Shown piece after piece: positions 54,006 through 62,407 of a stretch of DNA of 64,000 nt. Origin of the DNA: Vibrio sp. SCSIO 43136. GTDB lineage: Bacteria; Pseudomonadota; Gammaproteobacteria; Enterobacterales; Vibrionaceae. The stretch covers positions 1,178,001-1,242,000 of the forward strand of contig NZ_CP071849.1 in assembly GCF_023716565.1 (NCBI RefSeq), written 5' to 3'. A program made the position numbers and the translations under genes. A model generated the notes under the pieces. It did no database searches. It was not told the DNA's origin and worked only from the letters and a program-made list of their open reading frames with translations. How positions within the stretch are numbered: the first letter of the stretch is position 1; every line of letters starts with the position of its first letter.

Positions 54006-55163
54006 CTATTGGGTAACCGTAGAAAGGTAGTCAATCCAAGCTTTGGCACCTTGAGATGGCGACTGTTTGTAGGCTAACTGAGCATAACGCAACGCTTGGT
54101 GATTTTGTTTGAGTTTGTAATACGCTCGTGTTTTTGCTAACTGCTGGTCAGCCGTTGGCTTTGTTATTTTCTCTAGCACAGCCAATGCAGCTTGGTTCTC
54201 ACCTTGTTGGAGTAACAACTGTGCCAAAGGCCACTGATGTTGCTTGTCCAGCTTAGCGGCAACTTTCCACACCTCAATAGACTGCTGCCACTCTTTGGCC
54301 ATCTGCCAATAGGTCGCTTGCTCAACTAACCATTTTACATTGCTAGTATCTGACTCCACCACCGCTCTCATTTGGCGAGCCGCCCGCTCTGGCATACCTT
54401 GGCTAGCGTACAACTGTGCCATGGTACGAAGGTAAGTTACACTCAGATCTACCCCTTGTCTCTGTGCTAGGGCGAGTACTTGCAAAGCTCGTTTCTGATC
54501 ACCAATCTGCATATACAGTCCGGCTTGCTGCTGCCACCAAGCAAGCTTATCTGGCTCTAGCAATAAGAGTTGGTCAAGCGTTTTGATACCATCTTTAAAC
54601 TGTTTTTGCTCCAGTTCCGACGCCAATTTGAGTGATAAAACAGGAACCGTCCATACTCGATTCGAACGTTTGAAATGGTTGGCATTTGAAATAACGTGCG
54701 ACCATTGCTTGAGCTGGAAGTTTGACTGAGTGATCCTAAGATAAAGCTCGGTTTTTTCAGACTCAGGGGCAGTGGTTAAAAGTGCTTCATAATGCCCTAG
54801 CGCCGACTTGAACTCTCTTTCATTAAGATACAGGTCAGCCAGCATTCGCTGGGTCTTCCAAGCGTACTCATCACCCAACACACCAGAGGCGACTGCTTTC
54901 TCCAGTTGGAGAATTGCTCCTTTTGAATCACCATGTTGCCAAAAATAAACACCTAGCATACGAGCGACAAAGGCTTGGTCATAACTACGACTTGGCTCAA
55001 GTGCTTCTAGCACTCTAACCGCCTCGACAAGATTATCTTCTTGTTGATACTTCTGCGCCTGTTGAATTTTCCCGGCGACAAACTGACTTAGCTCGTTTGC
55101 ACTGACCGAGCATGCCATGCCAAGGCAAACGCCCAAGACCAACATTCTTTTCATCATCTTCAT
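54006..55163 (-). CDS. TPR protein of the TonB2 cluster
   Basis: A 385-residue exported protein with a signal peptide (MKRMLVLGVCLGMACSVSANE) and repeated tetratricopeptide helices through most of its length (for example LGVYFWQHGDSKGAILQLEKA, GHYEALLTTAPES, GLYMQIGDQKRALQVL). Its start overlaps the tonB2 stop by four bases. The equivalent gene follows tonB2 in V. cholerae, and the product is thought to assist the TonB2 complex in the periplasm. It is the last gene of the operon. Confidence 0.85.
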   Translation of the reverse strand: MKMMKRMLVLGVCLGMACSVSANELSQFVAGKIQQAQKYQQEDNLVEAVRVLEALEPSRSYDQAFVARMLGVYFWQHGDSKGAILQLEKAVASGVLGDEYAWKTQRMLADLYLNEREFKSALGHYEALLTTAPESEKTELYLRITQSNFQLKQWSHVISNANHFKRSNRVWTVPVLSLKLASELEQKQFKDGIKTLDQLLLLEPDKLAWWQQQAGLYMQIGDQKRALQVLALAQRQGVDLSVTYLRTMAQLYASQGMPERAARQMRAVVESDTSNVKWLVEQATYWQMAKEWQQSIEVWKVAAKLDKQHQWPLAQLLLQQGENQAALAVLEKITKPTADQQLAKTRAYYKLKQNHQALRYAQLAYKQSPSQGAKAWIDYLSTVTQ

Positions 55164-55774
55164 CGCTCGATCTTAAACTCCAATTTAACCGTCTGCCCTG
55201 GCTGAGCGACGGCTTTACCATCCATCACCTTGGCTTGATATTTCCAGCGAGCAAGTGCCTTTCTCGCTTCTCGCTCAAACAATCGACGAGGGTTTGCCTC
55301 GATGATTTCAATATCGACCGGGCGACCTTGTGGATCAATGGTAAAAGACATCACAACATAGCCTTCCGCCCCTCGCTTTAGTGCTTTTTGCGGGTAATTT
55401 GGTTCCACACGATAAAGCGGCATCGCTTGCTGATTAGCAACAATTTCACCAAATTCAGGGGCCGCAATTTCAATGCCGCTCACTGCCGTATCTAGGCTCA
55501 TCGCCATTGTTTGAGGTGTGACAGGTTGCGATACATTTTGTGCAGCAACTGGTGATTGCGGCGACGGTGCTTGAGGAGTTTCGGGCTTCTTCGGCGCTTG
55601 GCGGATTTTCCGCTGTGTCGCCGATTCTTGCTCAGTCATCACCATATCAAACGCGAGAGGAGGTTTGGAATCAGACACCATTTTTGCCTGTCCACCGACC
55701 ATCCACGCCATAAGACTAAACAGCATAAAAACGCTGGCAAGTGCAAGTGGCATTGCGAACAACAAACGCACCAT
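55160..55774 (-). CDS. tonB2: TonB2 energy-transducing protein
   Basis: A 204-residue short TonB with one N-terminal helix (LALASVFMLFSLMAWMV), a proline-rich periplasmic linker (KKPETPQAPSPQSP) and a C-terminal TonB domain. LYRVEPNYPQKALKRGAEG is the receptor TonB-box contact region. It transmits the proton motive force to outer-membrane receptors. It is adjacent to exbD2 and its stop overlaps the TPR gene. Confidence 0.92.
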   Translation of the reverse strand: MVRLLFAMPLALASVFMLFSLMAWMVGGQAKMVSDSKPPLAFDMVMTEQESATQRKIRQAPKKPETPQAPSPQSPVAAQNVSQPVTPQTMAMSLDTAVSGIEIAAPEFGEIVANQQAMPLYRVEPNYPQKALKRGAEGYVVMSFTIDPQGRPVDIEIIEANPRRLFEREARKALARWKYQAKVMDGKAVAQPGQTVKLEFKIER

Positions 55775-56179
55775 TTAAGGGCTCTCCGTTGCTAACGAAA
55801 TTTTCTCAATGCCGGCTTCTTTAGCACCATCCATCACCTGTACGACTGTACCGTTGTAGGCATGCTTATCCGCTTGAATCACCAGAGAAGCATCGGGTTT
55901 ATCTAAGGTCAAATGCTCTAATGTCGCCGCTACACGCTCGACATCAACTTGTCGCTTATCAATAAAAACATCGTTACTTGCGGTAATTGCCACAAAGATG
56001 CTGGCATCTTTTTGGCTCGTAGAATGGGAAGCTTGAGGTCGATTTACCTCAACACCGGATTCGCGAACAAAAGAACTGGTCACGATAAAAAAGATCAACA
56101 TGATGAAGACAATATCTAACATCGACGTTAGATCGACCTGAGCTTCATCTTGTCCTTGAGAACGACGACCTAAACGCAC
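55775..56179 (-). CDS. exbD2: ExbD2 proton-channel subunit
   Basis: A 134-residue ExbD/TolR protein. The single membrane helix begins VDLTSMLDIVFIMLIFFIV, with the essential aspartate (Asp22) in the helix, followed by a periplasmic domain. It overlaps exbB2 by ten bases. Confidence 0.93.
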   Translation of the reverse strand: MRLGRRSQGQDEAQVDLTSMLDIVFIMLIFFIVTSSFVRESGVEVNRPQASHSTSQKDASIFVAITASNDVFIDKRQVDVERVAATLEHLTLDKPDASLVIQADKHAYNGTVVQVMDGAKEAGIEKISLATESP

Positions 56180-56724
56180 TGTCGACTCCTTAATTGTTTT
56201 TCGAATTGGTGCTGCTTATTGCGACACACTTTTACTAAGCGGGCATGTGCAAACATGCCTGATAGAGCTGCTACCATGCCTGCTAATGTTGGTATGGTGG
56301 CGAGTGATATTCCCGCAGCCATAAGTTTCGGTTCACTACTGCCTTGAGTCGCCATCACATCAAACACTGAGATCATTCCCGTGACTGTGCCTAGTAGGCC
56401 AAGCATTGGACAAATGGCGACAAGCACCTTTATAAGATTAAGGGATTGGTTAAGCTTTATCTCTGCGGTAGCAACCCAGCCATTACGGATAGCTTTCGCT
56501 CGCCAACTGGTATGGTCTTGGCGGGCGTCCCATTTTTGCTGCCACTGTCGGCTAAGCTTGGGAAACGAACCCCAGATAAACAGGATTCGTTCGAAAATAA
56601 GCACCCAGCAAATCGTTACCGCACCAGCCAACCACCAAAGCAGTACACCACCTCGAGCCATAAACTGCTCTAAGGCCAGCCACCATATATTGAGTTGAGA
56701 CAAGTCAGTAAGGCTAATTTCCAT
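56170..56724 (-). CDS. exbB2: ExbB2 proton-channel subunit
   Basis: A 184-residue MotA/TolQ/ExbB-type membrane protein with three helices. LVAICPMLGLLGTVTGMISVFDVM and AAGISLATIPTLAGMVAAL are the typical channel segments. It forms the stator-like complex with ExbD2. The start overlaps the ttpC stop by one base. Confidence 0.93.
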   Translation of the reverse strand: MEISLTDLSQLNIWWLALEQFMARGGVLLWWLAGAVTICWVLIFERILFIWGSFPKLSRQWQQKWDARQDHTSWRAKAIRNGWVATAEIKLNQSLNLIKVLVAICPMLGLLGTVTGMISVFDVMATQGSSEPKLMAAGISLATIPTLAGMVAALSGMFAHARLVKVCRNKQHQFEKQLRSRQCV

Positions 56725-58079
56725 TAAGCCACTCGCTCTTGCGCAATGTCAGAGATCGCTTGTTCCTCACCTTGCTCTGACTCCATTTGTGTCGCAACCA
56801 GAGCAATACTGTGTTTCTCTAAAATAGTGCGGATCGTCTCAGCTTGAGTTGAGAGAATGTTATGACCAATCAGCAGTGGTATCGCAGCGACAAGTCCCAA
56901 GACCGTCGTAACCAGCGCCATTGAAATACCACCCGCCATGATTTTCGGGTCGCCGTTACCAAATTGAGTAATAGTTTGGAAGGTCTCGATCATGCCCGTT
57001 ACCGTGCCAAGCAGACCCAGCATTGGTGCGAGAGCGGCCATTAACTTAAGCATTGAAAGCCCTTTTTCTAGGCTGCGCTGCTCATCGACAATAGACTCCA
57101 AAAGGCGCATTTCCAACGCTTCAGCATTATGGAAGTTACCTTGACTATGAACAGATAGAATTCGTCCCAGTGGATTCTTCTGCGATACCTTATCTGACTT
57201 AAGTTGCGATGCTACTTTCGCTCGTGTAACGAGTAGCACTAGACCTCGAACCATCACTATCAGAAGACCAATCGCCAGCAAGCCAAGAATAATTTTGCCC
57301 ACTAGACCACCTTGCTCAAGTCGGTCTTTTAGCGTTGGTGTTAGTGCCAGTTGCTCAATTAACTGTCCTCGAGAAGGGTCTAACGTGAGCCATTGCTCGC
57401 CTTGCACTATGGCATCTAAGGTCGGAGCACCTTTTGGCTGAACTAGATAAGGTTTTGCGAATTGCTGATTAGTATTCCAATCGATGTAACCTTGCTTAGC
57501 AATGATGCCATAGCTACCTATACGCATTCCCTCTAGCTCTACATGCTCACCAGCGCCATTAACGTAAGGAACCATCGCGGTAGAAACTTGAGAAGATGCT
57601 TGAATTTGTTCTAGCATCGCACTCCAGAACCCCTGAAGCTGGGTCAGCGATGGTAAAGCTTTCGCATCAACAATAGCGTCGACGATTTGGTTGTGGGTTT
57701 GTCGATCCAGCTGAGTGACTGAATCACTCATTTCAAGTTGCAAGTCTTTGGCAGATTGTCGAACCACGCCAAAAAGCTCTCCCAAACTACCAACTTCTAA
57801 ACGAAGATTTTCTTCAAGCTGTGCGAGTGTCTGCTCATTTTCAGAGAAATTCACACTAAGGGCTTCCGTTTCTGCCTCCAAAGCGTCCCTTTGAGCTTTA
57901 AGGTTGGCAAGTTTCTCAGCAACCTGCTTTTCGGTAAGCTTAAAGCCTGCCTCGCGTTGCTTGTTGTGTTTCGCCTGCACAGATTTCTCTGCTTTGGTCT
58001 CTGAGAGAAGTTCGCTGTTAGCCTGAGCAATAGGTGAAATCACTACCGCCGCTAAGATCAGTAGGTGTGTTAGTTTCAT
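56724..58079 (-). CDS. ttpC: TtpC, TonB2-complex protein
   Basis: A 451-residue protein with a signal peptide, a long periplasmic coiled-coil region (about 40-150, KQVAEKLANLKAQRDALEAE), and a C-terminal ExbB/TolQ-like membrane domain (MAALAPMLGLLGTVTGMIETF, AGGISMALVTTVLGLVAAI). This N-terminal extension distinguishes TtpC from ExbB2. It is required for TonB2 function in Vibrio species. It overlaps the DUF3450 gene by four bases. Confidence 0.92.
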   Translation of the reverse strand: MKLTHLLILAAVVISPIAQANSELLSETKAEKSVQAKHNKQREAGFKLTEKQVAEKLANLKAQRDALEAETEALSVNFSENEQTLAQLEENLRLEVGSLGELFGVVRQSAKDLQLEMSDSVTQLDRQTHNQIVDAIVDAKALPSLTQLQGFWSAMLEQIQASSQVSTAMVPYVNGAGEHVELEGMRIGSYGIIAKQGYIDWNTNQQFAKPYLVQPKGAPTLDAIVQGEQWLTLDPSRGQLIEQLALTPTLKDRLEQGGLVGKIILGLLAIGLLIVMVRGLVLLVTRAKVASQLKSDKVSQKNPLGRILSVHSQGNFHNAEALEMRLLESIVDEQRSLEKGLSMLKLMAALAPMLGLLGTVTGMIETFQTITQFGNGDPKIMAGGISMALVTTVLGLVAAIPLLIGHNILSTQAETIRTILEKHSIALVATQMESEQGEEQAISDIAQERVA

Positions 58080-58843
58080 TGCAGAGCCTCTGGCTGAACA
58101 GAAAGTGGAAGAGTGATAAGCTGCGGCGCAACTTGCTTGTTAGCGAGAGCATAAGCTCGATTGATAGAATCAGCTCGACTAGGCTCTAAAGCGACCCATT
58201 GTGAGTTACTTTGTTGCCAAGCCCAGAAGTGTTGATTATCCAACGAGCGAGCGATTAACGACAGACGACCGAGGTTTAAAAGCTCAGCTTCAATCACTTT
58301 GCCCTGAGGTAAAGTGATTGCCTGATGGTAAGCAGCCAACTTAGTGCCGTAATCCACTTCAATTTGGTAGGCCTCTAAGATCTGGCGATATTTTTCAGCA
58401 TCACTGACATCAGCGCGTTGCATTAGGTCTTCTAACTTACTAATTCGGGCTAGGCGCTGAGGTTTCTTGATAGGTAAATCTTGATCCACCAAGCCTTTCA
58501 ACCCGTCGATCATGTGATACATCAGTGGCACAACCCCCTGACGTGTGTCTTTAATATCATTCACTTGAGCATCCAAGCTCGCCATTTCTTGTTCTTGATT
58601 GTGAACCAAGCCTTGCAAGTGGTCTCGATAGAGCTCCAAATTCGCAATCTCTTCTTCCAGTTGCTCAATTTCAGCTCGTTTATCGAGTACTTGTTCCGCA
58701 CTCTTATCAATACGCTTTTGGCTAGCAACTGCATTTGCGTTGGTGCTTTGCTCTATCTTGCGACTTTGCTCAATGGTATTGGCATGCACGCTAGTGCTGG
58801 CAATTGCCGCTGAAATCACACAAGAAATGACACTATTTTTCAT
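58076..58843 (-). CDS. DUF3450 exported coiled-coil protein
   Basis: A 255-residue protein with a signal peptide (NSVISCVISAAIASTSVHA) and an N-terminal coiled coil (about 45-95, KRAEIEQLEEEIANLELYRD). It is the first gene of the TonB2 operon, as in V. cholerae. The biochemical role is unknown, and its periplasmic coiled coil could pair with that of TtpC. Confidence 0.88.
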   Translation of the reverse strand: MKNSVISCVISAAIASTSVHANTIEQSRKIEQSTNANAVASQKRIDKSAEQVLDKRAEIEQLEEEIANLELYRDHLQGLVHNQEQEMASLDAQVNDIKDTRQGVVPLMYHMIDGLKGLVDQDLPIKKPQRLARISKLEDLMQRADVSDAEKYRQILEAYQIEVDYGTKLAAYHQAITLPQGKVIEAELLNLGRLSLIARSLDNQHFWAWQQSNSQWVALEPSRADSINRAYALANKQVAPQLITLPLSVQPEALQ

Positions 58844-58894
58844 ATCGTTGTCTTTACTTTTTTGTCTAAGAACACGATCTTTCAGATCGCATGA

Positions 58895-58915
58895 AAGGGA
58901 AGCAAAGCTTCCCTT
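58895..58915 (-). terminator. Hairpin between siderophore receptor and TonB2 operon
   Basis: A 9-bp stem AAGGGAAGC / GCTTCCCTT with a 3-base loop, followed by a short T-rich tail. A second 6-bp hairpin (CGATCT/AGATCG) lies nearby. It may allow partial read-through into the TonB2 genes. Confidence 0.6.
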
Positions 58916-58947
58916 AATTTACCTAACCAACTGATTATGTTTCAGTC

Positions 58948-61017
58948 TTAGTATTTAATTTGTAGCGTTGCCGTAAAGTTACGACCTTGGCCAATCACTA
59001 GGTTATCCGAGTCACCACCCGCCCAGTAATCAGTATCAAACAAGTTTTCAACATTCAGACGAGCTACCATTTCTAGGTTTTGATCGTACTTATGAGTGTG
59101 TGCTAAACCTAGGTCAAAACGTACGTAGCCATCTTTCTTGAACTTATTTGGCACATCACCGTAGCGCTCACCTACGTAGATCGCACCTAGGTTAGCATCA
59201 GTGCTATTCGTTACGTGGTAACGACTCCAGACACTTGCAGAAAACTCTGGTACGTCTGCTGGACGGTGGCCAGAGTAGTCAACACCGCGAGATTCATATT
59301 TAGTGTACTCGGCGTCTAGGTACATTGCGTTACCGCTTAGAGACAACTTGTCAGTTACATAGCCTTGGGCAGCTACTTCTGCACCACGGTGACGACGTTC
59401 TCCAGCTTGCGACAAGTAATCTAGTGAACTTCCACTGCCCGGTTCAACAATAGTAGAGTTCTCTTGCACGATATCGAATAGCGCACCAGAAACAAACAAT
59501 TGACCGTCCATCAACTCCCATTTAGTGCCTAGCTCGTACTGTTTACCACGTAATGGATCAAGCTTATCACCTTCATTGGAGTAATTGCCTGAAACTTCCC
59601 CTTGCGCTTCGAAACTCTCTGAATACGTCAGGTAAATCGAACCATTATCACGAGGTTTGTAGATAACCGCAGCCTTTGGTGATACTGCGTTTTCAGTTAA
59701 GCCCTTTGACTTATGTTCGTCCAGACGTACACCAACAAGCGCTTGCCACTGTTCATTAAAAGTGATCATATCTTGGATATAAACACCGTAGGAGTCATAG
59801 CCAGAATGACTTTTTGATACATCACCTTTAATAGGTGTTGGCGTAGGGCTGCCAACCTCTACATCTGGATTATCGTAAGACAATCGTGCATATTCCCTGT
59901 CATAGCTATAGCCAAGCCAGTTTGCTCCAATCAATAGCTGATGTTTAGCACCAAAGGCTTCATGGTTGCCAACAAAATCAACATAACCTGTTTGGAAAAC
60001 CCAGTGGTCTCTGCGGTCAAAGCCGCCGTGCGTCACTTTACCTTCTGAAACCAATTTGCTGTATTTAGGCGAGCTTTCTACATCAACACGACGAAAATCT
60101 TGGTAGTTGAAACCCGTCGCCATTGTCCAGCTATTATTCAGGTTCGCTTTAATATCAAATCCGTAGTTCTCTACGTCATTTTCAATCTTCGACCATTGTG
60201 CATCCCAGATGGTCTTGTCGCCGCCGTAAACCTTGCCATCAACCACTACTGCGCCAGAATCAACGCTACCGTGGTCCCGTGTTTTATCTGCGTGGAACGA
60301 GACAGTAACATCATCGTTGATGTCGTAATCTACGAATAGACCGCCTACAAAACGTTCAGTATCATGGCTGCTACCATCACTATAGGTGCGCCAAGATTGT
60401 TTTGTTTGTTTTGCAACAACTGCCCTAGCACGCAGTGATTTATCATCATTAAGTGCGCCACTTACGTCTGCAACAGTACGGCTATTGTTGTTAGAGCCTA
60501 AGTCTTGGCTAACAGATACTTGGGTATCATACGTTGGACGTTTAGCGACCATGTTAACCAAACCCGCTGGCGACGACTGACCGTATAGTAGGCCTGATGG
60601 CCCTTTCAGCACTTCCACTCGATCCAGCAGCTCAATTGGCTGACGGTAATGTGACCAATGCTGTTTACCATCACGCAAAAATCCGTTGCTACTGTTTAAA
60701 TCAAAGCCACGTAGTGTAAAGCGTTCACGGTTTCGGCTATCACCACCAGCGGCAACACTCGCATCATTTTTAAGGACGTCACCTAAGCTCGATGCACGCT
60801 GCTCGTCAATAATGGTTTCGTCGATAACGCTTACGGTTCCTGCCGTTTCTAGTTGACCCACTTCGATTTTCATCGCTGTGGTGTTGGTATCCGCCTTATA
60901 GCCAGATTGTTTACCACTCACCAACATGTGTTCGTCAACTTTAGTCTCTTGTGCTAATAGTGCAGGGGCAAAAAGTGCCGCGCCAACCAGTATCGCTACG
61001 GGCTTTTTCTTAAACAT
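58948..61017 (-). CDS. TonB-dependent siderophore receptor
   Basis: A 689-residue outer-membrane receptor. After a signal peptide (KKPVAILVGAALFAPALLAQ), a TonB-box region DEHMLVSG precedes a plug domain (about 50-170, with RFTLRGFDLNSSNGFLRDG and RVEVLKGPSGLLYGQSSPAG). A 22-stranded barrel ends in a C-terminal aromatic-terminated strand (FTATLQIKY). Overall it resembles ferric hydroxamate receptors of the FhuA/FoxA type. ATG 61017 has GGAG seven bases upstream. A 10-codon upstream extension has none. It is powered by the adjacent TonB2 system. Confidence 0.92.
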   Translation of the reverse strand: MFKKKPVAILVGAALFAPALLAQETKVDEHMLVSGKQSGYKADTNTTAMKIEVGQLETAGTVSVIDETIIDEQRASSLGDVLKNDASVAAGGDSRNRERFTLRGFDLNSSNGFLRDGKQHWSHYRQPIELLDRVEVLKGPSGLLYGQSSPAGLVNMVAKRPTYDTQVSVSQDLGSNNNSRTVADVSGALNDDKSLRARAVVAKQTKQSWRTYSDGSSHDTERFVGGLFVDYDINDDVTVSFHADKTRDHGSVDSGAVVVDGKVYGGDKTIWDAQWSKIENDVENYGFDIKANLNNSWTMATGFNYQDFRRVDVESSPKYSKLVSEGKVTHGGFDRRDHWVFQTGYVDFVGNHEAFGAKHQLLIGANWLGYSYDREYARLSYDNPDVEVGSPTPTPIKGDVSKSHSGYDSYGVYIQDMITFNEQWQALVGVRLDEHKSKGLTENAVSPKAAVIYKPRDNGSIYLTYSESFEAQGEVSGNYSNEGDKLDPLRGKQYELGTKWELMDGQLFVSGALFDIVQENSTIVEPGSGSSLDYLSQAGERRHRGAEVAAQGYVTDKLSLSGNAMYLDAEYTKYESRGVDYSGHRPADVPEFSASVWSRYHVTNSTDANLGAIYVGERYGDVPNKFKKDGYVRFDLGLAHTHKYDQNLEMVARLNVENLFDTDYWAGGDSDNLVIGQGRNFTATLQIKY

Positions 61018-61023
61018 TTGTAT

Positions 61024-61049
61024 CTCCAAAAAGTGCATCCAATGCACTT
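61024..61049 (-). promoter_or_regulatory. Hairpin immediately upstream of the receptor ribosome site
   Basis: On the minus strand AAGTGCAT-TGG-ATGCACTT forms an 8-bp stem directly followed by TTT and then the GGAG ribosome site. It could act as an attenuator or standby site controlling receptor translation. Confidence 0.45.
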
Positions 61050-61061
61050 AACCACTTAAAA

Positions 61062-61134
61062 TTTATAATATTTATCTATCTAAAATAACTTTAGAGCGGC
61101 AGAGATGTTATTGAGAACAGTTTGCATTATCACT
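61062..61134 (-). promoter_or_regulatory. Possible Fur sites upstream of the receptor
   Basis: AGATAAATATTATA (61064-61080 region) matches Fur sequence at about 10 of 14 positions and AGTGATAATG (about 61125-61134) matches the left Fur half. Neither is a complete 19-bp box. Confidence 0.3.
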
Positions 61135-61167
61135 AAAATTTACAATCTTTGCAAAAGTAAATAGCGA

Positions 61168-61821
61168 CTATTCGGTATACGTATAACCCTGACCCCGAAC
61201 TGTCTTAATCAAGGTCTTTGGCAGACCACAGCCAACGAGCTTTCTTCGGATGTTGCTGATATGCATATCTAGGTTGCGGTCAAAAGGCGTAAGCTCCTTT
61301 TTGAGCACTTCTTTCTGTAGTTGTGCTTTAGTCACTACGGATTGGTTTCGCTTCATCATGTACCGCAGCAGGTCGGTCTCTGTATTGGTAAGAGGCACCT
61401 TCTCGAGCATTTTGCTCGTATCGCTTTGTTGGGCAGGATCGCGGTTTCGTTGCTTTTCGAGACCTACTCTTCGCAAGATCGCACTGATCTTAGCTATTAA
61501 CACTTCGACATCGAATGGTTTTGGTAAGTAATGATCTGCTCCAGATTGAAAGCTATTGAGCAAGGCATTTTTGTTGCCAAGAGGGCAAACCATTAGGATT
61601 GGTGTAGCAAAGCGCTGACATATTTTTTGCGCAATTCGATAGCTGGAATCACAAGGCAATTGGGAATCGAGAATGATGAGGTCGAAGCGCTCCGATTGCA
61701 TAACTGATTGCGCAGAGTCACTGCTATGACAGCAACTGACTTGGTAACCATTTTCTTGGAGTTGATTAGATACTTGAGTGCATAATTGGTGATCATGGTC
61801 GATCACAAGTAAATGAGGCAT
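61168..61821 (-). CDS. OmpR-family response regulator with atypical receiver
   Basis: A 217-residue protein with a receiver domain (1-120) and a winged-helix DNA-binding domain (about 130-217, RNLDMHISNIRRKL and TVRGQGYTYTE). The phospho-acceptor Asp52 (LIILDSQLP) and Lys101 are present. The acid pocket reads IDHDH, so a magnesium-binding Asp equivalent to PhoB Asp10 is His9, and the conserved Thr is Cys79. No histidine kinase gene is adjacent. A good Fur box is just upstream, and the next gene is a siderophore receptor that it may control. Confidence 0.85.
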   Translation of the reverse strand: MPHLLVIDHDHQLCTQVSNQLQENGYQVSCCHSSDSAQSVMQSERFDLIILDSQLPCDSSYRIAQKICQRFATPILMVCPLGNKNALLNSFQSGADHYLPKPFDVEVLIAKISAILRRVGLEKQRNRDPAQQSDTSKMLEKVPLTNTETDLLRYMMKRNQSVVTKAQLQKEVLKKELTPFDRNLDMHISNIRRKLVGCGLPKTLIKTVRGQGYTYTE

Positions 61822-61843
61822 GCTGCTAAAAAAAGAAAATCTT

Positions 61844-61862
61844 AATGATAATTAGTCCCATT
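61844..61862 (-). promoter_or_regulatory. Fur box upstream of the response regulator
   Basis: AATGATAATTAGTCCCATT matches the 19-bp Vibrio Fur pattern (AATGATAATNATTNTCATT) at 15 of 17 defined bases. It lies 23-41 bp before the regulator ATG, the position expected for iron repression. Confidence 0.68.
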
Positions 61863-61962
61863 CTAATCAGAATTAAATATTAGTGCAAAATATTACATCA
61901 AATTATTAGAGTCACATCGAGAAGCTAAACGGTTTATCCGATAATGTGGCCGGATTTTAGGC

Positions 61963-62072
61963 AAAAAAAAGCCAATCACTAAAACAGGCGATTGGCATAT
62001 ATATAGTTGTGAACAATTTCATTCACTAACAACGTCAGTTGGCTAGGTGACCCTTCGGCTTTAAAAGGGTCA
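61963..62072 (-). ncRNA. qrr: Qrr quorum-regulatory small RNA
   Basis: A roughly 110-nt Hfq-type small RNA on the minus strand. It starts UGACCCUU, forms a 5' stem (GACCCUU / AAGGGUC), and contains the invariant Qrr core CUAGCCAACUGACGUUG at 62046-62030, continuing UUAGUGAAU to 62022. It ends in a GCCAAUCGC / GUGAUUGGC terminator stem with eight U. Predicted start (62072) is the twelfth base after the -12 C of the sigma-54 promoter. In Vibrio, Qrr RNAs repress the LuxR/HapR-type master regulator and modulate other targets. Which paralogue (qrr1-5) is not decidable, though luxO is not adjacent as it is for qrr1. Confidence 0.95.
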
Positions 62073-62082
62073 CTTATGCTAA

Positions 62083-62098
62083 TGCAACCACCGTGCCA
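62083..62098 (-). promoter_or_regulatory. Sigma-54 promoter of qrr
   Basis: TGGCACGGTGGTTGCA has the invariant GG of -24 and GC of -12 in TGGCAC-N5-TTGCA, correctly spaced. It places the start at 62072. Confidence 0.93.
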
Positions 62099-62160
62099 TC
62101 TTTTAAATCGTCTAAACCACTGCTTTTTGTCAAAAACCACCAATATTTGCCGGATCATCT

Positions 62161-62195
62161 TTGCAATTTGCAAATATAACAAATGCAAATTGCAA
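62161..62195 (-). promoter_or_regulatory. Two LuxO binding sites
   Basis: TTGCAATTTGCAA (62161-62173) is a perfect TTGCA-N3-TGCAA site, and ATGCAAATTGCAA (62183-62195) differs by one base. They lie about 65-100 bp upstream of the sigma-54 promoter. Phospho-LuxO binds such sites to activate qrr. Confidence 0.88.
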
Positions 62196-62407
62196 CAATC
62201 GAAATGTCGTGAGCCTAATGTATAAGCGCATGACTTAATTTTATAAAATATCTGTAGCGCATAACCTAAACATTTACATAGTGTATGCACCCGAAGTGCG
62301 CTTCAGCCCACAATATTCTCTTCATGGTCATATTTAACATGGCGCATATCCAATGAGCTACATAGACTAAATAGATAATTATAATCATCCTAACCATAAG
62401 GATTCTA

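Noticed and set aside
61979..62290. A 103-codon frame on the minus strand
   Set aside because: It lies across the Qrr gene, its sigma-54 promoter and the LuxO sites, with cysteine-rich, gene-unlike residues.
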